Positions 20,738 through 32,053 of a stretch of DNA of 64,000 nucleotides are shown here, in pieces. Origin of the DNA: Oopsacas minuta (taxonomy: Eukaryota; Porifera; Hexactinellida; Lyssacinosida; Leucopsacidae); NCBI GenBank assembly GCA_024704765.1, contig JAKMXF010000004.1, positions 1-64,000 on the forward strand, written 5' to 3'. The notes under the pieces were generated by a model. That model worked only from the letters and a program-made list of their open reading frames with translations. It did no database searches and was not told the DNA's origin. The position numbers and the translations under genes were made by a program. The first letter of the stretch is position 1; each line of letters opens with the position of its first letter.

Positions 20738-22100
20738 CCGGGTGTTTCAAAAATTTGGCCCAGTTACATCTTTTTCTCTCTATGTACAGGTATTCTATTA
20801 TAGCAATATTTTCTCTTCACTATATGGCAGAAACAACTCTTGTGAATACATCCATGCAAAATTGGAAGTTGGAACACCGCATATTCTGTGTCGAATTCTA
20901 CTTCAAACATGGATCGTTTACGACGGTCAATGAGTTATTTCATGCAAAGTTTGAGGCAGCTTCCTCGCCCTGTAAGAGTGTGATTCAATCCTGGGTTAGC
21001 CATTTTAGGGCTTATGGGATCGTGCTAAACCTAAATACAAAGGATCCCAAGCGTCCAACTCATTCTGGGAGACCTAGGAAGAGAACTGCGGAAGTTATTG
21101 ATGATGTCAGGGAGGCAGTTGGAAACAGCCCAAAAAGGTCAATCCGGAAGAGGAGCCAGTCTCTTGGTATCACCCATACCACCCTCTGGAGAGTCTTGAA
21201 ACAAGATTTGTCCTTTTTTCCCTATAGAATACAAACTGGCCAGAAGCTATCAAATGTAGATAAGGTCAAGAGGGTAGCTATGGCTGAGAAATTGGTCGCC
21301 AAAGTTGAAAGTTGTGACTCATTCCTTGGGCTTCTCTTCACCTCGGATGAGGCTCATTTTGAGCTGGATGGGCGGGTCAATAGTAAGAACAATGTATTTT
21401 GGGGTACTCAGAAGCCTTCAGAGATAGTTCAGAAGCCATTACATTCCGAAAGATGCACCGTGTGGGCTGCTATTGGGGCGAGAGGCATCATTGGACCTAT
21501 TTTCATTGAAGAAAATGGTCGAAATGTGACTGTGACAAAGGAACGCTACGTCAAGGTGCTTAATGAGTTCTGGAAAGAAGTGGAATCACTCTACCCCTCT
21601 CTACTACCCAAATTATGGTTCCAGCAGGATGGAGCCCCTGCCCATACCTCATTAATTGCTAGGGAATGGCTTAAAAACCACTTTGGAACCAGAATCATCA
21701 GTCGACTGACCCCCTTTGAGTGGGCCCCTCATAGCCCGGAGCTGAGCCCCCCTGATTTCTATCTTTGGGGCAATTTGAAGGATAAAGTATATGCTAACAA
21801 ACCCCAGAGCATCAGAGAACTAAAAATATCCATTAAGGATGAAATGGGAAAGATTCCAAAGTCAGTGTGCATGGATGTAATGACGAATTTTGTGAAAAAA
21901 CTAAGAAAATGCATGGAAGTTAATGGCGGGCACCTAGAACATGCTATAAGTTGGGTATTTCAGTAATTTCAACCTTTTCCCTTAGTTATATTGTTAAAAA
22001 GTAGTATATTTATACTAGTTATCAATGGTATATCTGAATACATAGAATCGTCTGAAATATGGCTCCATGATTTTGGGCCTGTTTTTTTTGAAACACCCGG
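20738..22100 (+). mobile_element. innermost element, DD41D mariner-type, complete
   Basis: 1363 bp, TA on both sides, ends CCGGGTGTTTCAAAAA and the inverted copy. It sits inside the transposase gene of the middle element and carries an uninterrupted transposase. By nesting order it is the youngest insertion here. Confidence 0.95.
20824..21966 (+). CDS. intact DD41D transposase
   Basis: 380 residues from the ATG at 20824; the frame is open further upstream to 20701, but that runs through the terminal repeat. It cuts and pastes its own element at TA sites. N-terminal helix-turn-helix (HRIFCVEFYFKHGSFTTVNE), SGRPRKR, a second one with SLGITHTTLWRVL. Catalytic blocks: LLFTSDEAHFELDG, WFQQDGAPAHTSL and WAPHSPELSPPDFYLWGNLK. 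I count 41 residues from the QQD aspartate to the SPPD aspartate, so DD41D (rosa-type arrangement). No stop or frameshift, and length is normal for the family. Whether it is active cannot be told from sequence alone. Confidence 0.95.
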   Translation: MAETTLVNTSMQNWKLEHRIFCVEFYFKHGSFTTVNELFHAKFEAASSPCKSVIQSWVSHFRAYGIVLNLNTKDPKRPTHSGRPRKRTAEVIDDVREAVGNSPKRSIRKRSQSLGITHTTLWRVLKQDLSFFPYRIQTGQKLSNVDKVKRVAMAEKLVAKVESCDSFLGLLFTSDEAHFELDGRVNSKNNVFWGTQKPSEIVQKPLHSERCTVWAAIGARGIIGPIFIEENGRNVTVTKERYVKVLNEFWKEVESLYPSLLPKLWFQQDGAPAHTSLIAREWLKNHFGTRIISRLTPFEWAPHSPELSPPDFYLWGNLKDKVYANKPQSIRELKISIKDEMGKIPKSVCMDVMTNFVKKLRKCMEVNGGHLEHAISWVFQ

Positions 22101-23885
22101 TATAATACCCCAAAGATTTTCAATCGGATTCAAGTCGGGGGAGTTAGCTGGCCACTTCCCTTTCTTCCATAACTGAGGGAACTTCTCTGAACACCACTGC
22201 TGCGTGACATTGGCTGTGTGTGCGGGGGCACCATCCTGCATGAACAGAAATTCTGACATGTTTTCCAACATCGACCTATCAATAACAGACCCCTTTTTAG
22301 CTTTACGAGCGATCGCATCTAGACAGATTTTCTTCAATATTTCGTTCCTATAGTAGGCTCCATTGACGGTTTGTTTTTGGGGCAATGCGCAGTTCTGATA
22401 GCGCTCTGTGCGACATCATTCCTCAGACCATGATTTTGCTGGGAATTTGACCTGAAAAATAGGCTCAATATTTTGTGAACTAATTGCCCATACTCGATCA
22501 TTCTGTCTATTTGGCGAATGAAATATCTCAAATAGTGATTCATCAGGCCAGAACACATTATTCCAATCTTCGAAAGACCAATTCTCTGATCCCGAGCGAA
22601 TTTCAATCGATTTTCCTTGATTTATTGTGTAATTTTTGCCCATTTGGGACGTTTATAGGGTCTGGCATCAAGCCTTTGTGCTAAGTGCCGCTGAATTATC
22701 ATGTGAGATATGGGGTTTCCTCTGATAGATAATCTCCTCGGCAATTTTCGGGTTGATTGCCTCCTTTCCCCAAGGATTTCTTAATCACAATTCGTGATGC
22801 CCGTTTCAAAATTTGAGGCCGTCCGCATCAAGGCTTAGTCTCCATAGTCTCACCGCATTTGTGTTGACTCAACCATCTCCGTACTGATCTTACTCCAATA
22901 TTTAGACGTGTAGCTACCTCTTTTTGAGTAATGCCTCCTTCAAGCATCTCAATTGATTTCGAACGGAGCTCGACTTCGTGATCACTGAACATTCATTGTC
23001 CCGAAAAACACTAGCAAGGTACATATGCTAAATATAATTGGAGAGCAGTGTTGAAGATATTCATTATGCCTATAGTATAAAAGTAGTTGCTATATAGTAA
23101 CTATCAGTCAACTAGCATTTCCGTTGTATGCTATAATTACTAGTATATATTAAATCCATCTACGATTGAGAACCGGCAAAGACTTATGTTACACCCTGTA
23201 TGTTTATCGCCAATCAATAGAGTTTTGATCTTTTCTCTGATCACCTCTTGAGTTATATCAACCCTGAATGCCAAATTATTCAGCTAAAAGGTAAGGGAAT
23301 TTCTAATTTATGATGAAAGGTACTAAATGATGACGTCATCCTCATCAGTAAAAAAATATAATCCTATTGTGTTTACTCGGATTTATCTTCAAATAGATCC
23401 AATTAACTTTCTATATTAGTACAGTAACTACTACTTATCAAATTGAATTATAGCAGTGGTTGAAATAGAAATAATGATGTGTTTTAATAATTATTGGACA
23501 TGCTGTATTTGCATTCTTTCTCACCAATTTCTCAAAATGATTTTCTATAAGATAACTTCATATTCTCCATTGATTAGTGCTCAATTGGGATCCTAATGGC
23601 TACAGTATGTCATTAACGGTAGTTTACTAGTATGCAACGAATCATCATATTCAAATATTTGGACGAAAGTGATCGACAGATCATTTTATTTTACGTACAA
23701 AATTGAATTCAGGCTCATTGTTAGCGTGTGCGAACATCACTTTGCCCAATACATTACTTGTTTTGTGTGCTTTTTCAGATGACTGTTGCAACCCATTCAG
23801 AACTCATATAAAACCTATGTATTACATTATCAAAAGGTTTGTTTTTTTAGTATAATTCTAATTCATTTCATTCTTACTTGCTTAG

Positions 23886-24360
23886 GACAATGAAAGGAAA
23901 TTCTCTTGTAAGAATCTGTTATGTTAGGCGAGATCCTAGATAGGAAATGATTTTACAGTTCTACGAAGATGATGAATCAGGTGAAATGCCGGAGGACTTT
24001 ATGTTTGGCACAGATGCGGTATTGGTATAATCTTTCTGGAATATCATAAACTTATCTTTGAAAATACTAGGGATAATATATTATACATTAACATACGGAT
24101 TATATGCAGGTATCAACACAGATAAAATAATACTAATATTTAAATTTTCGTTTGAATCATTAGTATATGTAGTAAGTATATGACAAATGCCCGAAAATTG
24201 AAACTAGTTCATTACATAATTTATGTACTGCTTTCTTTGCCAGGCCAAAAAGACGTCATTATTATTCGTAAGAAGCAATACAAGCAAAATCGATAATGAT
24301 ACTAAAATTGAAGGAATTATTCCAACAATTTTTGACGAAATACCAGCAGGATCACACTGA
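23886..24360 (+). CDS. candidate terminal exons of an unrecognised gene
   Basis: Inferred from splice signals. A 22-nt segment 23886-23907 lies between CTTAG and GTAAGA. Exon 23959-24018, after TTTTACAG and before GTATTG, reads FYEDDESGEMPEDFMFGTDA. Exon 24244-24360, after TTTGCCAG, reads AKKTSLLFVRSNTSKIDNDT then KIEGIIPTIFDEIPAGSH and stop. The phases join without a stop. The acidic-to-basic composition is protein-like, but no family is recognised and no transcript supports it. The 5' part of the gene was not found; alternatively these are chance exons. Confidence 0.3.
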
Positions 24361-25478
24361 GGAAATATTTTAATAGTAGTGCGTGTTAATTGAGTAAACG
24401 ATAAGTATGTTTATGATTCATACATTTTTCGAAGGAAATCTACTATATTATGATAACGTGTTCGTATAATTCTTTCAACACTACCATTTGAATGGTATCA
24501 AATTTGAATCATATAAATAGATGTAATAATATCATCTAGATTCGAATTTGATTTCCAAAATTCTACTCACTGCTTCCAAAATGGTGCTATAACCAAGTGC
24601 AAGCGGAACTCACTCAGTTTGTGTATGTTTCATTCATCAGAATGCAAAATTACCTAGTGGATGTCTCCGAATACAGGTTCAGATTTGATGGATTATATAG
24701 TTTGTTGTACATTCAACAGGAAATAGATGATCAGAGATACAGGCTGTCCAGAGCATGTATTGCCCTTCCTCCTGGTTTTTGGAAATTAAGTTTGTTACTT
24801 CATTAATACGGGTGCGAATTAATTATTTATAGCCTCGAACTGATTGATCTTTTGAGTACTTAGATTAACCAGCAGCAATCCTGTGAATAACATTTAAGAA
24901 CCAATCTAAGATTCTAATATAAGAATGCAATGGAGTAGCTGGGACCACCCTGATGATAATTGCAGGTTCGTATGTAATTCCACTTCTCTGAATAGAATTA
25001 TAACTCAAAACTTCTTTCCTCTGAAGTTAATTGAAGAATTGTTTCTATTTCAGCTAATTAACATTCCAATGGAAAACCGCATATTAAGTTTGCTATGTAG
25101 TAATATCTCTATGGTCTGATTTGCAAGCATTACATAGGGCACCACCCTATCCTCTCATCACTGACAATAATTTCCCATCGAAAGTAGAGGGTATAATATA
25201 CATATTAACTTGACCATTTGTGGAATCAAAAATAAATTTTGGTGAAGTTAACCAATTTCAGGGTTGATTAAGTTCCACAATTACTGATAAATATTCTCTA
25301 ATTTGACAAATTATTACGACTCGTTAATTGGAAAAGGCTGAAATTGGATGTCCATTTTCCGTTTACAAACCGATCCGTGAGAAAAAGCGGTGGCACTATG
25401 AAAATTTTGTGATGTGAGCAGTCAATATTCTGGTTAGCAAGTAGGATAGTGCAAGATGTTTTCCGGAACCATCTAGCC
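24361..25478. other. no gene recognised
   Basis: Short ORFs at 24597-24806 and 24925-25119 have no motif. Possible intronic or intergenic DNA. Confidence 0.4.
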
Positions 25479-27764
25479 CAGGGGTCTTCAACCTTTTTCT
25501 TCTATGAGCCAAATATTAGTTTCGTATTAGATTGGCGAGCCGCATTAAAAGTTAAGGATCATGTATTCTATATATTAATATAGTACTGTATTATTATGAG
25601 TAATTTATCAGAGTAAAATATTAATGTGAAGGTTGGTACTGTTTTTGTTGTTGTATTAAGATGCCATCTATATTAGGTTTCATATCAGTCGATGAAATAC
25701 GAAGAACGTCTTGGAGGTGGTCATCAGTCAAATTAGTTCTATATTTATTCTTGATATATTTCATTTTAGAGAAAAATGCCTCGCAAGTGTAAGTGCTTCC
25801 AAATAAACTAGCTATCCTTCTTGCGTGTTTTAAAATAGCAGGATAGATATCTGAAGGAAGAGTTTTATAGAAACTAATTACTCCAACATTCTTGAAGTCT
25901 GCCTTGAGATCTATGCTAGACTGCAGGTCTATGAGTTCAAGTTGAAGCTCCTGTGGAGCATATTGCGGATCAAAACTGAAAGGCTGTGCAAAAATCTCGA
26001 AGCTTTGTTGTTGATTTCTAAAATCTCCAAATCGAGTATCAAAGTTTTCTTGGAGATTTGAAATAATTTCAGCATATTTGTTTCCATCGGCACTATCTTG
26101 TGACTTTAGTGCTGGAAAGTGAGAAAAATTGTTATTTTTAAGCTGTAACTTAAATAGAGCGAGTTTCATCTCAAAACTTCGAATTGTGGCATAAAGTTCA
26201 TGAATCAACTTGTTCTTTCCCTGAAGTGTGGAATTTAGAATATTTAGGTGTGTAGTCATATCTAGAAGGAAGGCAAAGTCGCTAATCCAATTTGTATCTT
26301 CGAATTCAAGAACTTTCTTGCCCTTTGAGGCTAAGAAACTTGATATTTCATCTCGTAATTCCCAAACTCTTTTAAGAACCACTCCTCTACTCAACCACCT
26401 AACACTTGTAAAATATAATACATCTCCGTAATCTGAATCGAGATCTTTCAAAAATTCTTTAAATTCTCTATGATTCACTCCTTTAGATCTGATAAAATTT
26501 ACAACGTCTACTATCAACTTCATAACATTTTCCAGTCCAAGTGTTTTCGCACATAGGGCCTCTTGATGAATAATACAGTGACACCATGATATTTCTGTCA
26601 CATTATTTTCTGTCAACCATCGTAGAACTTGACCTTTAAATCCTGTGCCTGTACTAAGCATTGATGGAGCTCCATCTGTTGAAATGCCAGATAACTTTAA
26701 GGCAGGAATGTTGTTTTCCGACACAATCTTAAGAAACTCTTCGAAAATATCAATGCCACGAGTTCTTCCATGCATAGAACGCAGAGACAGTAATTCCTCG
26801 GTAATGTTGAAGTTTTCATCAACGCCTCTTATCCAGATTGCCAATTGTTCAACATCACAAATATCTTTACTTCCATCAAGTGCCAAGCTACAGAACTAAA
26901 ACAACTTGTCTTTTCCAATAGTTGTGTATGAATATTTTTTGAAATTAATTCCACTCGACGCATTACTGTCGTAGCGCTCAAGGATACCTGCTGTATTAGT
27001 TGTTTTTTGTCTGGACAACATTGATCAGCGAATTCATTTAGACATTCCTTTATAAATTCACCATCCGTAAATGGTTTCATACGTTTCGCGATTATATTAC
27101 TGATAGCAAAGCTAACTGCTGTGATAGACTTAACCGAATTATCATTTTTTGAAAAGATTGATTGTTCACTCTTCAAGTTTCTTTTAAGATTGTCTAGTTT
27201 AGTCCTTCGTGATTCCCCAAGAATTCCCACAAAATTTGATTGGTGTTTGGTATTGTAATGCCTTTCAAAGTTTCCTTTTTTAGCGGAAGCTATTGTTTCA
27301 CGGCATATTAGACAAATGAACTTGCCACTGTCTTCCACGAAAAAATACTTTATTTCCCATTCTATCTTGAATGACCGATTTTCTTCTTGTATCTTCCGCT
27401 TTTTCGACGTAGAAGTAGCCATAGTGGATACGTAAATAATTAATGAATAATAAAAAATGTGTATTTGGAGAGTATTTGAAATCCGAAAATGAAATTGTAT
27501 ATTGTCAAATACTTCTGATTTATACTTGTATTTGTATTTGAATATTGACTGAAGACTTAAATTAATTACTGAAGACAACAAAGGTCTTCTATACACTTTA
27601 AACACCATCAAGGTTTCCAGAATTGGGAAACAAAAAAGTGCTAATATTTAAGTATATTCACAATATCTGTTGAATAAAATATAACAAATTTCAAAATTAA
27701 CAAAGTGAAGACAAAATAAACAAAAACAAGAATTATCCCGCGAGCCGCAGGTTGAAGACCCCTG
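25479..27764 (-). mobile_element. hAT element (GTF2IRD2-like lineage), nearly full length
   Basis: 2286 bp beginning CAGGGGTCTTCAACCT and ending with the exact complement. The adjacent 8 bp on the two sides (ATCTAGCC, CATTATAC) do not match, so the target duplication has been lost or the flanks were rearranged. A single transposase gene fills the minus strand. Confidence 0.9.
25621..27422 (-). pseudogene. hAT transposase (GTF2IRD2-like), one frameshift
   Basis: Starts at the ATG ending at 27422 (MATSTSKKRKIQEENRSFKI). ICLICRETIASAKKGNFERH with a following KH is the zinc finger; KPFTDGEFIKECLNEFADQC follows. The frame changes near 26885, exactly at the first catalytic block (SLALDGSKD, then VEQLAIWIRG). 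It then stays open to 25621: LSGISTDGAPSML, EISWCHCIIHQEALCAKTL, VRWLSRGVVLKRVWEL and the hATC end (SKMKYIKNKYRTNLTDDHLQ). Apart from that one break it is full length (about 600 residues). The break sits after a T run and could be a sequencing error. Confidence 0.9.
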
Positions 27765-28039
27765 CATTATACCCCCAATAACACAGTATTGTTCTATGGC
27801 AGAAGAATTCAATATTACAAGAAAGTGAATTTAAGGGAATTAGATCAAATAGTTGTGTTGAGTAATATTAATATTTATGCAAAATACCTCTAGATTTGAT
27901 AGCAAGACAATAACAACAAAATGAACGGATAAACAAATTATAACAACAGTTAGTACAGTTACGTTACAAGGTAGGACAAATTTTTGAGATTGTTAAAACA
28001 TGTGTGCGTGTGTGTGTATTTGGAGTCTGTTATAATGTA
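27765..28039. other. spacer between hAT and mariner elements
   Basis: AT-rich; a short GTGTGTGCGTGTGTGTG stretch near 28003-28018; nothing else. Confidence 0.4.
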
Positions 28040-29367
28040 ACAGGCGTTCGAAAGATTCCCAACCTTGGTCATAGGACCTTAAACTATGAGATATTATATT
28101 ACATATCTGTATTTATAATGAACCTTGTTCAATTATCTATTCAGAACTACTTTACCTTTACAATATCGTCAATAGTTTTCTAGTTAGGGTCATATCAAAT
28201 TTCTCAATTTTGCCAATCCTTGTATTTTCAAGTATTTCGGGCTTCAAATTTGAAATTTGAGCAAAGATCCTATATCAAAATTCGCATGCTTCTTGGTACT
28301 GGCCCGAAGGATAGTATTATTGACTTGGAAGTCGTTTACGGAGATGCTAGCCTTTCATATAATACTGTGAAGGAGTGTGCCAAGCGGTTTCGTGAAAGAC
28401 GAGAGTCACTGGAAGATGAGGAACGAATCGGGCGTCCCAGATCCGCTGTCACTAGCATAACACCTCTGAAATTCGCTGAAGAGTGGAAGAAGATCCTCAT
28501 AACAGTGTTAAGGAGTTAGCTATTAGTGTAGGGAGCTCAACGGGGACTCTTCATTCCATATCGATGAGCTTAGAGTTACCGAAATTTGTTCGAGGTGGAT
28601 CCCGCATTCCTTTGCAGAGGACCAAAAGGACCGTCGGGTAACTTGTGTAGAAAAATGCTCTCCGAGTATAAAGAATCGGATCCAAGAAGGCTAGCAGAAA
28701 TCATTACTGGTGACGAAACTTGGATAAGATACGATGAGCCACTATCCAAGGAAAGAAATAAGGTATGGGTCGTAAAAGGTGAGGTGCCTCCTCTCAATCC
28801 TAGGCCGGACTTCAGAGATCAGGAGGTCCGGTACTCAATTTTCTTTGATGCACATGGCCCAGTTGCTGAGATTATAATACCAAAAGAGGGAAGACAATTA
28901 CTGGGGACTTTTATGCCAACAGTTGCCTCTCAGAAGTGGAAAAACATTACTGGGAGCGGAGGCCAAAGTCTGGAGCGCGGGGCATGCGATTATTACACGA
29001 TATGCATGTCCACATAAAATTAAGTTCGTAAAGTTAGAGTTGGATAGAATGAGAGTTGTGTGTTAGATCACCCGCCCTACTCACCTGACCTCGTTCCTTG
29101 TGGTTTCTGGCTCTTTGCAAAGTTGAAAAAGGATCTTGCAGGCAGGCATTTTGATACCAGAATCGAACTAGGGAACGCAATTTGGAGATCCTTAAAAGAC
29201 ATCCCGCTCGGGGACTAGAAGTATGTATAATTTATATGGCTATACCGTCTACAACGAATAATAGACGTTAATGGTGATTATTTCGAGAAAATATACAATT
29301 TTACATGCATATTCTGTATAGTTACAAAAATATGGGGTAGGGTTGGAAACCTTTTGAACGCCCGTTG
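28040..29367 (+). mobile_element. mariner element with both ends
   Basis: 1328 bp, TA on each side. Terminal repeats are imperfect over about 28 bp: left ACAGGCGTTCGAAAGATTCC, right, inverted, ACGGGCGTTCAAAAGGTTTC. It contains a broken transposase. The right 395 bp recurs at 4257-4654. Confidence 0.9.
28220..29220 (+). pseudogene. mariner transposase, frameshifted
   Basis: N-terminal helix-turn-helix region (SYIKIRMLLGTGPKDSIIDL, VKECAKRFRERRESLEDEER) ends at 28519. After frameshifts the next block starts near 28600 with EIITGDETWIRYDEP (first catalytic Asp) and VRYSIFFDAHGPVAEIIIPK. Further shifts precede LLHDMHVHIKLSS (second Asp block) and DHPPYSPDLVPCGFWLF (third Asp) near 29075. RSLKDIPLGD follows at the C-terminus. 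All three catalytic Asp blocks survive, but in different frames. Confidence 0.9.
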
Positions 29368-29369
29368 TA

Positions 29370-31519
29370 TATATCTTAAAGATTTCCTAAACAGGGTGAT
29401 GTTCCTCGTTTATGCCAGCTTATTGACCAGGTAGTTATACTAAACTTCAACCCTGATTCTAATCAATATTCTTGCTAATTTTAACTTTGAATCTGGATTT
29501 TTGGATATTTTCATACCCAACTCTTATTTTATGCAATTTTTATTTTGAATATCATATTATAAGCAGTTAATATTTTTAAAGTAAGCACTCCTCCACATGA
29601 AGTGGATGTAGCTAGCATCAAATAGTTCAAGGTAATAGTAATATCGATGATATGACAACTTCACTATGGTTATATATATTACTTTGTTCGTTTGGATAAA
29701 TTGCTTATCCATCTAGTGTAGTCATCTTGTTGTACATAAGTGGCTAGCCAATTAGAGCCAACTGATGGTATTTGTAAACAAATTAGGCCGATACACATCA
29801 AACGTATACATGTGAATATGAGACAATCAACTGACTTCCCAATTAATTGAATATAGTTTATCACCATGCAAGCGATTTATCTTTACGATAATCATATGAT
29901 GTAGGTATAATAGATTATTCAAATAATGAATTTTCTAGAAATTTTAGCATACATATTTGGACGATTTACTAAGATCAATAACATCCGACAAAATGAATCA
30001 ATTAATAGCTAAGAAATATTCACAAAACATACGAATACATCACGGATTTATGTTAAACTTGTAAGAATTATCTATACTATCATAACGCTATAATTCTATC
30101 TATATAACTATATATTTTATGTATACCGTATTTCCCTGAATAAGCGCCGGGACTTATTCTGTTGGTACCAGTTTTATACAATTTACAATTTTTTGACAAT
30201 ACCAGGAATTTTGGGAAATTATTTATCCCAATTTGATGAAAGTCAAATGAGGCTTTAATTTCATCAAAATATTTTCTAGATTTTCTTCACAAGTCATGGA
30301 GCCTATTTCAAGTCCCTGACTCTTATATATGCCCTGGCGAATATTTAGGGAATACGATATATGTTTATATTTTCGGAATTGATTACAGAACTTAGAAGAC
30401 CTTATTGCTGATTTTGGCATACATTTGTATTTTTGGCCTAGTTCGGACAATTTCAAGTCTTGGACAAAAATTCACACATATGACGTAAATTATGACGTAT
30501 TTTAATTGGTTTTCGGAATATCTCATTATTAGCTACGACTCCTTAAATATTCATTTCGCTAATTTCATCACAGGCACCCATTAATACCTGTCTCTTATAC
30601 ACATCAAAATGCCATCATGACCATACAATAAATATTTTTTCCGAAATGTAAATTTTTGAGAATTTCGTAATACTCTATGCAGGAAGTACCCACATTACCA
30701 ACCAAAATACAAGTAGCAGCTCCATTGTTACTCCAAAAGGCCATTAATTATTATTCGTTTCTCCCATGGATGATGATAATATCTTTAGAATTTCGCTATT
30801 TCCCACACTATGGGCACGAAGTGCCGAGTATACCTTTCGCATAGCAACCAGATGCATTAAGAAATATATCTAACTGAAACTGAAGCAAACCTGATGCACT
30901 CATCCGCCAGCGACCTAGCAAGCCAAGCAAGCTAATATATCTAGATGTTATTTTTGAATGAAGAACGGTACAGGCTCGATTTGTCACAAATCTGTGAACA
31001 GAAAGAAATCAGGTACAGTGGATCTATGCGAATATCATATCTCTCGTGCATGAGTGATTTATCCCATTGTGCTGGTTATTCTATAATCTGAAAGTAAGTC
31101 TACCGTTAAATGTCATACTTTTCGTGCGAATGTCACATTTCCGGATATTTTGGGGATCTTATTTGTGCACGTAGTATGTATGTACTTGCTATGTATGTGT
31201 TAGGTACTAAAGGGCCAAACATGTGGACACAACTACAGTAAAGTCTCATTAATACGTACACAGTTAGTCTTACCCGAACTATTTTACATGAAAATGCATT
31301 GAAGGGGATTGATAAAGTGTACAAATATGTACTCCTTATCCCGAGACGTCTTAACCATGTTCATATTCATACTCCCTTGTTTATGTAAACGAGTTGGTTC
31401 ACACTATTCACTTATGATCAATATTTTCACAAAGCCCGTTTATTAACAGTGGGCTTAAGAACCTTTGAGCTTCGCCCCATGCCTGGTATAAATAACCTGT
31501 ATCTTAAAAATTCTGGTTG
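29370..31519. other. large unassigned stretch
   Basis: No gene recognised. Noted inside: CTGAATAAGCGCCGGGACTT near 30140 (AATAAGCGCC also occurs near 416), a dispersed repeat near 30815-30865 shared with 13170-13215, a Nextera-like 18-mer at 30588, and ACAGTAAAGTCTCATTAATA near 31235, which looks like a pogo/Tigger terminal repeat without partner. Confidence 0.4.
30588..30605 (-). other. 18-nt match to the Nextera/Tn5 mosaic end
   Basis: CTGTCTCTTATACACATC is identical to 18 of the 19 bases of the reverse complement of the engineered Tn5 mosaic end used in Nextera libraries; the last base would be T and is A here. This is most likely adapter sequence retained in the assembly and not biology. 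Confidence 0.85.
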
Positions 31520-32053
31520 CAGTACCGGTACTGGAAGGGAGCATTGTAAATTACCTTTACTGGAATCTGGGAAGTTTTCCATATAGTACCGGTAGGACTA
31601 TTGGTTTACTTCCAAATCAGCAACAGGATATTTAATCAAAACAGCTGAGCAACATCTAGGAAGTAGTGACATACCTGGCCATGTGGAAGTGCAAAATTGA
31701 CACTCAACTAATGTAAAATTGTGAACTATAAGAGATTGTTGAAACACCTACAAATACCAATTTGAAGCAATATTAGATACATTGCTGGCACAAAAGATAA
31801 GGCGATGAGGGTATTTGAAACAAAGATATTTAGATTATTAAGGTATAATTTTTCCACTACACCATTAAAACACAAATCGTCAGCCACTAAATGCGAAAAA
31901 CAGCTCCTATTTAGATTCAAATAGCTAGGAAAACACAATACAACAATAAGGAGGCACTATCAATAAAGATGCAAAAGCAAAATACACACACCATGAATCA
32001 CAGTCACAGGTACAGCAAGAAGGTGAATTCAAACGATCCCTGTACCGGTACTG
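31520..32053. repeat. possible small element with CAGTACCGGTAC ends
   Basis: CAGTACCGGTACTGG at 31520 and its inverse, GTACCGGTACTG, ending at 32053 bound a 534-bp segment without genes. A third AGTACCGGTAGG lies at about 31581. The terminal word is itself palindromic and no target duplication is visible, so the boundaries are uncertain. Confidence 0.35.

Larger units (their letters stand above)
20575..22992 (-). pseudogene. DD37E-like transposase of the middle element, split
   Basis: Starts near 22992 with MFSDHEVELRSKSIEMLEGG and a helix-turn-helix, ITQKEVATRLNIGVRSVRRW. First catalytic block VFWPDESLFEIF near 22550. FMQDGAPAHTANVTQQW and WPANSPDLNPIENLWGI (22100-22290) give the second Asp and the Glu, with 37 residues between them by my count. 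The gene is cut at NLWGI by the inner element and resumes at 20737 with DEMGQVTTIQALFANLKTAW and DLLRNLVNGMPNRMK, ending near 20575. Several independent frameshifts are present. Confidence 0.85.
20491..23198 (-). mobile_element. middle element of the nest (Tc1/mariner, DD37E-like)
   Basis: Flanked by TA. Imperfect ends TAAGGGGGAACAAAAGTCTT (left) and, inverted, CAGGGTGTAACATAAGTCTT (right). 2708 bp, or about 1343 bp without the inner element, and inserted into the N-terminal coding part of the outer Tc1. Confidence 0.85.
19620..23285 (-). pseudogene. Tc1-type (DDE) transposase of the outer element, split by an insertion
   Basis: N-terminal part at about 23285-23201: VDITQEVIREKIKTLLIGDK. It resumes beyond the insertion at 20490 with TPTEISCILDVGRETVYR (helix-turn-helix), then GGGRPNLL (AT-hook-like), DNDPKHCSKIAQQW and QWPSQSRDLNSIENQFGW, the second and third catalytic blocks, ending near 19620. 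The join across the insert is in register apart from the duplicated TA. Frameshifts near 20440 and 20000 show it was also decaying independently. Confidence 0.85.
19451..23505 (-). mobile_element. outer Tc1 element of a three-deep nest
   Basis: Terminal repeats CAG(T/C)ATGTCCAATAATTAT at 19451 and, inverted, at 23505, each outside-flanked by TA. Total 4055 bp; removing the 2708-bp insert and one TA leaves about 1345 bp, the usual Tc1 size. The transposase runs on the minus strand across the insertion. Confidence 0.9.

Noticed and set aside
22334-22684. Several short ORFs on both strands
   Set aside because: Frame fragments or shadows of the middle-element transposase.
27003-27060. Hypothesis that 15947-16560 and 25621-27422 are one split gene
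   Set aside because: They lie on opposite strands, overlap in the same protein region and differ in sequence, so they are separate copies.
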